Source: JAAZZIT01 sp964480525 (GTDB taxonomy: Bacteria; Bacillota; Clostridia; Oscillospirales; Ruminococcaceae). Taken from it: a DNA stretch of 64,000 nt. Shown in pieces: positions 34,016 through 42,135 of the stretch; position 1 is the first letter of the stretch; every line of letters begins with the position of its first letter. The stretch is from the NCBI GenBank assembly GCA_964480525.1, contig CAYZOV010000004.1, positions 43,885 to 107,884 of the forward strand, in the 5' to 3' direction. Under the pieces are notes generated by a model. It was not told the origin of the DNA and made no database searches. It saw nothing but the letters and a program-made list of their open reading frames with translations. The position numbers and the translations under genes are program-made.

Positions 34016-35306
34016 AGTTTCAACTGTAAGTAATATAGTAACTATTTATTTTATTGTAGTGTATTTTTATTTTTATCAGTTGTTTGAAGCTTTTGAATTT
34101 AAATCTGTTGCTTTGAGTATGCTGGCGCTATCTGTTGTGTCTAATGTGTTGGTTTCCTTAAAGGAAATGAAGAAAAATTCGTTTTCACTATTATTGTTGG
34201 GATGGGGATTTTTCTTGTGCATTTTGTTATTTCATAACGAATATATGAATCAAGGTAACTATGGTTCAATCTTGATGCCAATTTCGGCTTTGACGATTGT
34301 GTTGATGAGAACCAACAACACAAAATGGTGTTGTACAGCATATAAAGCTTTTATAAATGTAGGAATGATACATATCATAGCTACACTTATATTTTCAGTG
34401 TTTAATTCATTGTATTTAAAAACAATGCCCAAGATATGGGGATATTTTCCGGTTGGTACACAGAATGGATTAAACGGAGCTGCTGCAGGTTTAACACGTC
34501 ATTATTCGTATAACGGTATTTATTGTGCAACTGTAATGATTTTTTGTTTTGCTCCGATAGTTACAAGCACCGTAAAAAGCGTGAACAAGAAAAGAATGCT
34601 TTGTATGTCTATTTTGTCGTTATTTGCCGTTGTGTTAACTCAAAAACGAGCACATTTGTTATTTGGTGTATTGAGTATAGTTATGTTGTATCTGTTTTGT
34701 GGCAATTACCAGACACTGAATAGGATTGGAAAAATAATAGTATGGGGAGTTTGTGCTATTTTAGTAGCGGGGTTAGTAAGTGTTTTTGCTCCATCTATTA
34801 TTAACTTGTTTGAACGTTTTAAAATGTCCGAAGATTTAGATATCAGTAATGGAAGATATGATGCGTGGCGTGTTGGATATGATCTATTTACCGAAAGCAA
34901 ACTTTTTGGTAAAGGTTGGTTTTATTTTCCGGTTTACTATAACAGATCTGAGTTTCCTGAAGTGCATAACATTTATATACAGTTTTTATGTGAAACAGGA
35001 ATAATTGGTACAGCTGTTTTGATGTGTACTATGTTTGGAACACTTAAGGTTTCTATGAAAGCGTTGAAATTGAATAGAGATTTGATGGATCCGGAAGATC
35101 GAACCATTATAGTTGCATCAATAGGATTTCAGTTGTTTATTGTGATGTATGGTTTAACTGGTTGTTGTATGACTGACATAACGGTTATTGCATATTTGCT
35201 TTCTGTTGCCTTTGGTATAACAATATACAAAAAATACAGATTTAAGAAAGCTAATGTGCTTGGTTCGGAAAGGAGTATATTCAATGGCCAAAGATGGACG
35301 AAATAA
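34005..35306 (+). CDS. O-antigen polymerase/ligase-like membrane protein (Wzy candidate)
   Basis: A 433-residue protein with ten or more hydrophobic helices and a larger loop around residues 280-325. The motif WYDLFTESKLFGKGWFYFPVYY-like segment (here GYDLFTESKLFGKGW) followed by HNIYIQFLCETGIIG is typical of Wzy/WaaL proteins, where the HN pair lies in the periplasmic-side loop. It probably polymerises repeat units exported by the next gene. ATG 34005 follows GGTGG; it overlaps the pyruvyl transferase gene by 11 bases. Confidence 0.82.
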   Translation: MKIKVSTVSNIVTIYFIVVYFYFYQLFEAFEFKSVALSMLALSVVSNVLVSLKEMKKNSFSLLLLGWGFFLCILLFHNEYMNQGNYGSILMPISALTIVLMRTNNTKWCCTAYKAFINVGMIHIIATLIFSVFNSLYLKTMPKIWGYFPVGTQNGLNGAAAGLTRHYSYNGIYCATVMIFCFAPIVTSTVKSVNKKRMLCMSILSLFAVVLTQKRAHLLFGVLSIVMLYLFCGNYQTLNRIGKIIVWGVCAILVAGLVSVFAPSIINLFERFKMSEDLDISNGRYDAWRVGYDLFTESKLFGKGWFYFPVYYNRSEFPEVHNIYIQFLCETGIIGTAVLMCTMFGTLKVSMKALKLNRDLMDPEDRTIIVASIGFQLFIVMYGLTGCCMTDITVIAYLLSVAFGITIYKKYRFKKANVLGSERSIFNGQRWTK

Positions 35307-36696
35307 AACATTGGTAAAAAATACATTTTTATTAAGCATAGGGCAGTTTGTTCCGAAGTTAATTTCGATGTTTACGCTTCCTATATTAACCACTTGGTTA
35401 ACGAAAACAGAATATGGTATTTATGATCTTGCTAATTCTATGGTGTCACTTATAGTGCCGTTAACAACACTGCAAATACAACAAGTGGCATTTAGATATT
35501 TGATATTATCAAAAGATAAGGAAGAAAAAACGGAATTTTTCACTTCGGCGTTTTTATTTCTTATTCTTTCTTCTCTTATTTGCACTCCGATTATTCTAGG
35601 AGTATTGCATTATACAACATCATATTCGTTATTTGATAATGTTTTAATTTGCGTTTTTTTGATTTCAGAGAGCTTTTTTAGACTGGCGGGACAGTTAATT
35701 CGCGGTTTGGGTTTTAATCTAAAATATTCAATAGGTGCAATTGTGTTTTCAATAGTGCAGTTAGTTGCGTCAATTGTTTTTGTAATGTGGATAAAAGGCG
35801 GTGTAATTGGAGCTTTTTTATCGTTTACTATTGGTTATATTATTGCTATAATGTATATGTTTATAGGTGCAAAAGTATGGAATTATATATCATTGGATAA
35901 ATTCTCATTAACCAAGCTTAAAGAAATGCTGGCCTTGTCCATACCTATAGTTCCAAGTTCAATATCTTTGTGGATTGTGAATTTATCAGACCGTCTGGTG
36001 ATTACTTCAATAATTGGAATTGAAGCTAATGCGATTTACGGTGTTGCTAATAAAATACCAAATTTGTTTAGTATGGCATACTCTACATTTAATCTTGCGT
36101 GGACTGAATCTGCAACATTGGCTGTGGGAGATTTTGATACTGAATCATATTATAGCGAAATGATAGATAAACTTATATGCTTTTTGACAGGAATAATGCT
36201 ATTGCTTATTGCCACAACTCCTGTAATTTTTAAGTTGTTAATCAATAGTCAATATGATTCTGCTTATTTTCAAATTCCTATACTTTTTTTTGGCGTTTTT
36301 TTAAATAGTATTGTACAATTCTATGGTGCAATTTACGTTGCAATTAAGAGAACAAAGCAGGTGGGATTATCTTCTGCTGCTGGTGCTATTTTAAATTTAA
36401 TAATTAACTTGCTTTTGGTAAAAAAAATAGGATTGTATGCTGCATCTATATCAACCGTTTTAGCATATCTGATTGTATGTATATACAGAGTTATTGATTT
36501 AAATTCGGTAATAAAAATACAATACAATCTAAAAAAAATACTATTGTCGTTTTTAATAATGGTTATTTCAGCTATCATTTGTTTCCAAAGAAATATTATT
36601 TTAGATGGATTTAATGTTTTAATTGCGCTAATTTTTAATGCGTTATTTAATGGTGATATGATTAAATGGTGTGTAAAAAAAGTTATAAAAAAATAA
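35284..36696 (+). CDS. Polysaccharide flippase, Wzx/MOP superfamily
   Basis: A 470-residue protein with about twelve to fourteen hydrophobic helices. LVKNTFLLSIGQFVPKLISMFTLPILT at the N-terminus and YGIYDLANSMVSLIVPL are typical of lipid-linked oligosaccharide flippases. It would move undecaprenyl-linked repeat units to the outer face. The start is ATG 35284 behind AAGGAG, inside the end of the polymerase gene. The combination with a Wzy candidate indicates a Wzx/Wzy-dependent route. It is very AT-rich: a hand count at 36421-36480 gave 18 G+C of 60. Confidence 0.88.
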   Translation: MAKDGRNKTLVKNTFLLSIGQFVPKLISMFTLPILTTWLTKTEYGIYDLANSMVSLIVPLTTLQIQQVAFRYLILSKDKEEKTEFFTSAFLFLILSSLICTPIILGVLHYTTSYSLFDNVLICVFLISESFFRLAGQLIRGLGFNLKYSIGAIVFSIVQLVASIVFVMWIKGGVIGAFLSFTIGYIIAIMYMFIGAKVWNYISLDKFSLTKLKEMLALSIPIVPSSISLWIVNLSDRLVITSIIGIEANAIYGVANKIPNLFSMAYSTFNLAWTESATLAVGDFDTESYYSEMIDKLICFLTGIMLLLIATTPVIFKLLINSQYDSAYFQIPILFFGVFLNSIVQFYGAIYVAIKRTKQVGLSSAAGAILNLIINLLLVKKIGLYAASISTVLAYLIVCIYRVIDLNSVIKIQYNLKKILLSFLIMVISAIICFQRNIILDGFNVLIALIFNALFNGDMIKWCVKKVIKK

Positions 36697-36723
36697 AATC
36701 AATATATATTAAGAGGTGTATTT

Positions 36724-37782
36724 ATGTCGTTTCTTGATACATACGCAGCGTATTGTAAAGATAATTCGTTAAGAAAGAATAGTTCGTCAGGTGGAGTATT
36801 TTCTTTGTTAGCAGAATTTGTTCTTAAACAGCAAGGAGTTGTATATGGTGTTTCAATGTCGCAGGATTGCTATTTTGCAGAATTCATTTCTGTTAGAAAA
36901 TGTGAAGATTTGACTAAACTTCGTGGTTCAAAGTACCTTCAAGCGAAAATTGGCAATACTTACAGGAATGTAAAAAACGACTTAATATCAGGGAAATTTG
37001 TTCTTTTTAGTGGAACAGGGTGTCAGGTAAATGGACTTAAAAATTATCTTGGCAAACAATATGACAATTTGATTTGTGTAGATGTTATTTGTCACGGTGC
37101 ACCTTCACCGGCTTTATGGCGTAAATATGTAGAGTATCAGGAAAACAACAATGGAGGAAAGTTAAAGAGTATCAATTTTCGTTGTAAGAATTGTAATTGG
37201 ACAGACTTTGGAATGAAAGAAACTTTAGATACCTTTGAGGGAAATGAAACAAAAAAACTGTATATTTCAAAAGACAAAGACGCTTATATGCAAATGTTTT
37301 TAAAAAATTATAGTTTACGTCCGTCTTGTTACGAATGTGTAGCAAAGAAGGTGAAGCTTTCTGATTTAACCATTGCTGATTTTTGGGGAATAGATGCAGT
37401 TGCACCTGATATGAATGATGGTATGGGTACGTCTTTAGTGATTATTCGCACCGATAAAGGAAAAGATATCTTTAAGAAAATAAGTAGCAATATTAAGTTT
37501 AAAAAGGTATCTTATGAGGATGGTGTTAGAAAAAATCCATCAGAATACCAATCTTGTTGTAAACCAATGTTGAGGGATACATTTTTTGACGATATGTATT
37601 GTATGAGTTTTGAAGAACTTGAAAAAAAATATCTCTCTTTTGATAATATGAGACTAGTGAACAGAGTGAAACGAAAAATAAAACGTGGTATTGTAGCTGT
37701 ATTACGAAAAATTTCGGGGGGGGCAGAGCATAATTATGACAATAATTACTGCTTACTCTTTGTGTTTGATTCTCAGAGTTAG
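36724..37782 (+). CDS. Coenzyme F420 hydrogenase beta-subunit (FrhB)-like protein lacking its ferredoxin domain
   Basis: 352 residues. KNSSSGGVFSLLAEFVL near residue 15, FSGTGCQVNGLKNYL near 97, VICHGAPSPALWRKY near 120 and the cysteines of NFRCKNCNWTDFG and RPSCYECVAKK place it in the FrhB family. Relatives in polysaccharide loci usually carry a 2x[4Fe-4S] ferredoxin domain before the SSSGGVF segment; here the chain starts just before it. A separate ferredoxin gene lies downstream. A G8 tract at 37716-37723 affects only the last ~17 residues. The reaction in surface polysaccharide synthesis is not established. Confidence 0.82.
   Translation: MSFLDTYAAYCKDNSLRKNSSSGGVFSLLAEFVLKQQGVVYGVSMSQDCYFAEFISVRKCEDLTKLRGSKYLQAKIGNTYRNVKNDLISGKFVLFSGTGCQVNGLKNYLGKQYDNLICVDVICHGAPSPALWRKYVEYQENNNGGKLKSINFRCKNCNWTDFGMKETLDTFEGNETKKLYISKDKDAYMQMFLKNYSLRPSCYECVAKKVKLSDLTIADFWGIDAVAPDMNDGMGTSLVIIRTDKGKDIFKKISSNIKFKKVSYEDGVRKNPSEYQSCCKPMLRDTFFDDMYCMSFEELEKKYLSFDNMRLVNRVKRKIKRGIVAVLRKISGGAEHNYDNNYCLLFVFDSQS
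37716..37723 (+). repeat. G8 homopolymer inside the FrhB-like gene
   Basis: Eight consecutive G residues near the 3' end of the coding region. Loss of one G would replace the last ~17 residues by a longer tail ending inside the following ferredoxin gene; gain of one G would stop translation within three codons. Such tracts are slippage-prone. Confidence 0.8.
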
Positions 37783-37793
37783 GAGAAAGATAA

Positions 37794-37994
37794 ATGAAAG
37801 TTATTCCAGTTTTATTCAATAGAAAAGAAGAATGTTGCGGTTGCACAGCGTGTTATGCCATTTGTCCTAAAGAAGCCATTTCTATGGTAGAGGACGAGGA
37901 AGGGTTTGAGTATCCACAGATAGATGAAAGCAAGTGTGTGGGTTGTTATCAATGTGTCAAGGTTTGCCCTATAAAATCAAATAGACAGGTATAA
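37794..37994 (+). CDS. Small 2x[4Fe-4S] ferredoxin
   Basis: 66 residues with two complete cluster motifs: CCGCTACYAICP near residues 14-25 and CVGCYQCVKVCP near 46-57, each CxxCxxCxxxCP. The sequence between them (KEAISMVEDEEGFEYPQIDESK) is that of the N-terminal domain found fused to FrhB-like proteins in polysaccharide loci. Here it stands alone, downstream of its expected partner, with AGGAGAAAG as binding site. It ends IKSNRQV, where a fused protein would continue. It is therefore either a split partner or the remnant of a second fused gene whose rest has been lost. Confidence 0.85.
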   Translation: MKVIPVLFNRKEECCGCTACYAICPKEAISMVEDEEGFEYPQIDESKCVGCYQCVKVCPIKSNRQV

Positions 37995-38078
37995 TGATAT
38001 TTTAGAAACTAAAAAATATCTAAGAATTAGCGGTGTATTATCATCAGTTGTCAATTATTTTAAACCTCAAACAATAAC

Positions 38079-38121
38079 AAACGTGTGGAAGCGGTGTGGT
38101 GCCGTTTTTACACGTTTTTTA
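38079..38121 (+). terminator. Terminator of the polysaccharide assembly operon
   Basis: AAACGTGT (38079-38086) and ACACGTTT (38110-38117) enclose a GCGG/CCGT pairing and are followed by T residues. The rest of 37995-38145 shows no gene. Confidence 0.8.
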
Positions 38122-38145
38122 TATGTTTTTAAAATTATTTACCTA

Positions 38146-38174
38146 TTGACTAACCCTAAAATATATGGTAAAAT
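38146..38174 (+). promoter_or_regulatory. Promoter of the AraC regulator / fucose salvage operon
   Basis: TTGACT (38146-38151) and TAAAAT (38169-38174) are 17 bases apart. Transcription would start near 38181. Confidence 0.65.
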
Positions 38175-38188
38175 CAAATAGTAAACTA

Positions 38189-38225
38189 TGCCTTAAAATG
38201 GCAGATTTTTGTTAGTTTTAAGGCA
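38189..38225 (+). promoter_or_regulatory. 10-bp inverted repeat in the leader of the AraC gene
   Basis: TGCCTTAAAA (38189-38198) and TTTTAAGGCA (38216-38225) are perfect reverse complements with a 17-base loop. It starts about eight bases after the predicted transcription start and ends just before the ribosome binding site CGGAG (38230-38234). It could be an operator bound by the AraC protein itself or a 5' stem in the mRNA. No T run follows, so it is not a terminator. Confidence 0.55.
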
Positions 38226-38240
38226 AAACGGAGTGCTAAT

Positions 38241-39095
38241 ATGAACGAATTATTTACGACAACGTCGGTTCAATCAAAAAGAATCCTTTACACGCCGTCG
38301 GGGTTTGCCCGAAAAAATTTATATCATCTTCAGGAAGTCGGCACGTTACAGGCGTTAAAACCTCACACGTCAATGAGAGTTAACCTGACTTCGTACCTAT
38401 TTTTCACAGTTCAAAACGGAAGCGGTTATCTGACATACGACGGTATAAAATACACCCTAAACACGGGAGATTGCGTGTTCATAGACTGTCAAAAGCCATA
38501 CAGTCACAGCACAAGCGACGACCTTTGGTCGCTGAAATGGTGTCATTTTTACTCAAACACCATGCCTGCGATTTATGACAAATACTGCGAACGTGGTGGT
38601 TCGTGCGTATTTCGCCCTGTCAACAAAAGCCAATTTCCCCAAATAATTGACGAAATATACGACACAGCAAATTCGTCCGACTACATAAAAGATATGCGAA
38701 TTAACGAAAAAATCAGCTCTTTGCTTACGCTGTTGATGGAACATTCTTGGCAACCGCAAGACTTTATGGTTTCAAGAAAACGTATGGAGTTGTCCACTGT
38801 GAAAGAATATTTGGACGTAAATTTTGCCCAAAAAATAACTTTGGACGATTTGGAATCTAAATTTTTTATTAACAAATACTATTTAACTAAAATATTTAAA
38901 GAATCATTCGGCGTGACAATTAACAATTATATTTTATCCAACAGAATAACCCGTGCCAAACAGCTTTTGAGGTTTTCGGACATGACCGTTGACCAAATTG
39001 CCTGCGAGGTGGGAATGAATGACGGAAATTATTTCAGCAGAATGTTCAAAAAAGTTGAGGGGTTAAGCCCAAAAGAGTACCGTAAACGTTGGTAA
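38241..39095 (+). CDS. AraC family transcriptional regulator
   Basis: 284 residues. The N-terminal ~150 residues resemble a cupin-like sugar-binding domain (YTLNTGDCVFIDCQKPYSHS). The C-terminal AraC domain holds two helix-turn-helix motifs: ITLDDLESKFFINKYYLTKIFKESFG near 200-225 and MTVDQIACEVGMNDGNYFSRMFKK near 245-268, ending LSPKEYRKRW. It lies 25 bases upstream of the fucokinase/pyrophosphorylase gene and probably controls it in response to a sugar, with L-fucose the obvious candidate. The inverted repeat in its leader is a possible binding site. Confidence 0.9.
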   Translation: MNELFTTTSVQSKRILYTPSGFARKNLYHLQEVGTLQALKPHTSMRVNLTSYLFFTVQNGSGYLTYDGIKYTLNTGDCVFIDCQKPYSHSTSDDLWSLKWCHFYSNTMPAIYDKYCERGGSCVFRPVNKSQFPQIIDEIYDTANSSDYIKDMRINEKISSLLTLLMEHSWQPQDFMVSRKRMELSTVKEYLDVNFAQKITLDDLESKFFINKYYLTKIFKESFGVTINNYILSNRITRAKQLLRFSDMTVDQIACEVGMNDGNYFSRMFKKVEGLSPKEYRKRW

Positions 39096-39120
39096 AATAT
39101 GTTAAAACAGGAGAATTAAA

Positions 39121-42075
39121 ATGAACGAATTAACATCACTTTTTTTATCTCAATCATACAATGACACATGGGACGATTATCGCAGAAGCCTTACGTCGGA
39201 AAATTTTCCGAAATGGGATTATGTAATTTTGACTGCTTCTGACGAAAATCAGGCAAAAGGGTATCGCAGTCAAATTTCCAGCAGAAAGGAACATCTGCCG
39301 ACGGGAACGCATTTTGCGGTCGTACCCGACGAGGGCGGAGTTCGTGTAGGTTCGGGCGGTGCGACGCTTTCGGTGCTGAAATACATTGCAAAAGATAGAA
39401 ATTGTCAGGATTTTTCCGATTTAAGAATACTGGTCATTCATTCCGGTGGCGACAGCAAGCGAGTTCCTACATATTCGGCATTGGGAAAACTTTTCAGTCC
39501 TGTACCTCATAAGCTAAACGACGGACGAAGCTCTACGCTTTTCGACGAATTTATTATTGCCATGTCCTCTGTTCCGTCCAGAATCCGAGAGGGTATGCTA
39601 CTTTTATCGGGTGATGTTCTGTTGCTGTTTAACCCGTTGCAGATTGATTTTTCGGGGCGTGGCGCTGCGGCAATTTCTTTTAAGGAAAACGTTCAAACAG
39701 GAAAAAATCACGGCGTATTTTTAAACGGTGAAAACGGAAATGTTAAAAGATTTTTACATAAACAGACCGTTGAAACTCTCTGTGAAGTTGGGGCGGTAAA
39801 CAGTAATTCATGTGTGGATATTGACACGGGAGCTGTAATTTTTTCTGCTGAAATTCTAAATTCGTTGTATTCTCTTGTTAGCACAGATGAAAAATACAAA
39901 AGTTATGTTAATAATACGGTGCGACTTTCTCTTTACGGGGATTTTTTGTACCCTCTGGCTGAGGATTCTACTCTTGAAATGTTTTACAAAGAAAAACCTG
40001 AGGGCGAATTATGTGATGAACTTTTAAAAGCAAGAGAAGAAGTTTGGAATGTGCTTAGACCGTACAGAATGAAACTTTTGCGACTGGCACCTGCTAAGTT
40101 TATCCATTTTGGAACAACAGGTGAAATTTTGAAACTTATGAACGGCGGAGTAAATAACTACCGTGTTTTGGGTTGGAATAGCAAAATTAACAGCAGTATT
40201 GACGGTCAGACAGCAGGATATAACAGCGTTTTGTCCGATAGTGCAAAAATCGGCGACGGGTGTTATTTAGAATCGTCATTTGTTCACGGAAACGCAGTCG
40301 TGGGTAACAACGTGATTTTGTCGTACCTTGATGTTTTCGACCAAACTGTGCCTGATAATGTTGTTATGCACGGTCTTAAACAAAAGGACGGAAGTTTTGT
40401 TTGTCGTATTTACGGAGTTGACGACAACCCGAAAGACACAAAACTTTTCGGCGTGGAGTTGGAAGAACTGTGCGACAAATTGAAAATTAAATATGATGAA
40501 ATGTGGGATTCGGACGACCATACTTTGTGGTTGGCAAAACTTTATCCGCAATGCAAGAGTATTTCGTTGGCGGTTAAATCCGCACTTGATTTGTACAAGA
40601 TGTTTTTGGAAAACAAAGACGTGCAAGAATGGTCGCAGTCCGAAAGAAAGTCCCTTTGTTCGGGATTTAACAACGCTGACGCCGACGCAATAATTGCATG
40701 GAACAAGCGTATGCAGGAGCTAGTGCAAATGGACGAAATTGCCAAAGACATAAACACGGGAAAACCTGCGGCACAGGTCAGGAAACTTGACGGTTTGACA
40801 AAAATTCAGTTGGAGTGGTTGGAAAACAGGCTTAGCCGCAGCGATTTTTCGGAAAAAATCCGGCTTAATTATTACATTGGCGTTTCGTTAGGCGAAAAAA
40901 AAGGTGAGAAATATATTGCCGAAAGTTTTAAAACTATTTCCGACGAAATTTTGAAGTCTGCTATAAGCAATCTTCAGTACAACTCAACTTGCAAAATTAT
41001 TAAAGAAAAGCATACTGTAAAACTTCCGTTGCGTGTCAACTGGGGCGGTGGCTGGAGCGACACACCACCTATTTGTTGTGAAAACGGCGGAACGGTTTTG
41101 AACGCTTCGATTTGCCTTAACGGTCAGCTCCCTGTGGAAGTTACCCTTGTTAAAATTAACGAAAAGAAGATTGTTTTTGACAGTCGTGATATGGACGTTC
41201 ACGGTGAATTTGACAGCATTGAAGATTTGCAAACTACGGGCGACCCGTATGATTCCTTTGCACTACAAAAAGCCTGTTTGTTAGCCTGCGGAATTATTCC
41301 GTCAAAGGGTGGCAATCTTTCTGAAATCCTTGACCGTCTGGGCGGTGGATTTGAAATGCACTCGGAGGTGACAAACGTACCAAAGGGAAGTGGACTGGGA
41401 ACGTCGTCGATTTTGTCGGCTTGTTGCGTCAAAGCGGTGTTTGAGTTTATGGGGATTGATTTTGACGAATCTGACCTTTACGAACACGTTTTGGTTATGG
41501 AACAGATTATGTCCACGGGCGGTGGCTGGCAGGACCAAGTAGGTGGTGTAACCGACGGAATAAAATATATCACCAGCCAAAGTGGAATAAACCAGAACAT
41601 AAAGGTTGAACATATTAACATTTCTCAAAAGACCAAAGATGAACTAAGCGAGCGTTTTTGTTTGATTTATACGGGACAAAGACGACTTGCACGAAATCTT
41701 TTGCGTGATGTTGTGGGAAGATACATTGGAAACGAACCTGATAGCCTGTTTGCACTTAACGAAATTCAGAAAGTTGCGGTGCTGATGAGATTTGAGCTTG
41801 AACGTGGAAATGTAGACGAATTTGCAAAGCTTCTTGAATATCATTGGTCGCTAAGCAAAAAAGTTGACGCAGGAAGTTCTAATACCTTGATTGACCAGAT
41901 TTTTCTTTCTATTGACGATTTAATCGACGCAAGAATGGTTTGCGGTGCAGGTGGTGGAGGATTTTTGCAAGTTGTTCTTAAAAAAGGCGTTGCAAAATCT
42001 GACGTTCACAACCGACTTAAAGAAGTTTTTCAGGATAACCCTGTTGATGTTTGGGATTGTGATTTTACGTTTTAG
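39121..42075 (+). CDS. fkp: Bifunctional L-fucokinase / L-fucose-1-phosphate guanylyltransferase (Fkp)
   Basis: A 984-residue two-domain enzyme of the Bacteroides Fkp type. The N-terminal half is a pyrophosphorylase, with GGVRVGSGGATLSVLKYI near 65-80, SGGDSKRVPTYSALGKLF near 107 and a left-handed-helix section near 370-400 (AKIGDGCYLESSFVHGNAVV). The C-terminal ~350 residues are a GHMP kinase, with LRVNWGGGWSDTPP near 640, PKGSGLGTSSILSA near 754 and GAGGGGFLQVV near 941. Together they convert L-fucose to GDP-L-fucose using ATP and GTP. The binding site is CAGGAGAA. It lies directly downstream of the AraC regulator and converges on the de novo GDP-fucose operon. Confidence 0.93.
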   Translation: MNELTSLFLSQSYNDTWDDYRRSLTSENFPKWDYVILTASDENQAKGYRSQISSRKEHLPTGTHFAVVPDEGGVRVGSGGATLSVLKYIAKDRNCQDFSDLRILVIHSGGDSKRVPTYSALGKLFSPVPHKLNDGRSSTLFDEFIIAMSSVPSRIREGMLLLSGDVLLLFNPLQIDFSGRGAAAISFKENVQTGKNHGVFLNGENGNVKRFLHKQTVETLCEVGAVNSNSCVDIDTGAVIFSAEILNSLYSLVSTDEKYKSYVNNTVRLSLYGDFLYPLAEDSTLEMFYKEKPEGELCDELLKAREEVWNVLRPYRMKLLRLAPAKFIHFGTTGEILKLMNGGVNNYRVLGWNSKINSSIDGQTAGYNSVLSDSAKIGDGCYLESSFVHGNAVVGNNVILSYLDVFDQTVPDNVVMHGLKQKDGSFVCRIYGVDDNPKDTKLFGVELEELCDKLKIKYDEMWDSDDHTLWLAKLYPQCKSISLAVKSALDLYKMFLENKDVQEWSQSERKSLCSGFNNADADAIIAWNKRMQELVQMDEIAKDINTGKPAAQVRKLDGLTKIQLEWLENRLSRSDFSEKIRLNYYIGVSLGEKKGEKYIAESFKTISDEILKSAISNLQYNSTCKIIKEKHTVKLPLRVNWGGGWSDTPPICCENGGTVLNASICLNGQLPVEVTLVKINEKKIVFDSRDMDVHGEFDSIEDLQTTGDPYDSFALQKACLLACGIIPSKGGNLSEILDRLGGGFEMHSEVTNVPKGSGLGTSSILSACCVKAVFEFMGIDFDESDLYEHVLVMEQIMSTGGGWQDQVGGVTDGIKYITSQSGINQNIKVEHINISQKTKDELSERFCLIYTGQRRLARNLLRDVVGRYIGNEPDSLFALNEIQKVAVLMRFELERGNVDEFAKLLEYHWSLSKKVDAGSSNTLIDQIFLSIDDLIDARMVCGAGGGGFLQVVLKKGVAKSDVHNRLKEVFQDNPVDVWDCDFTF

Positions 42076-42097
42076 AAAAAATAAAATATTGCAAAAT

Positions 42098-42131
42098 AAA
42101 AAGCTGTACAAAAAAATGTACAGCTTTTTTG
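42098..42131. terminator. Bidirectional terminator between fkp and manC
   Basis: AAAAAGCTGTACA and TGTACAGCTTTTTT form a symmetrical hairpin flanked by A and T runs, so it can work on both strands for the convergent genes. Confidence 0.85.
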
Positions 42132-42135
42132 TTTG

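Noticed and set aside
36724..37782. F420-dependent hydrogenase activity
   Set aside because: The FrhB name reflects only the domain family. There is no F420 synthesis gene or hydrogenase large subunit in the window, and the polysaccharide context makes a hydrogenase unlikely.
37995..38078. Possible continuation of a second FrhB-like gene after the ferredoxin
   Set aside because: The frame stops at 37994, and the sequence to the terminator shows no FrhB motifs in any frame that I could recognise. Recorded only as a possibility in the findings.
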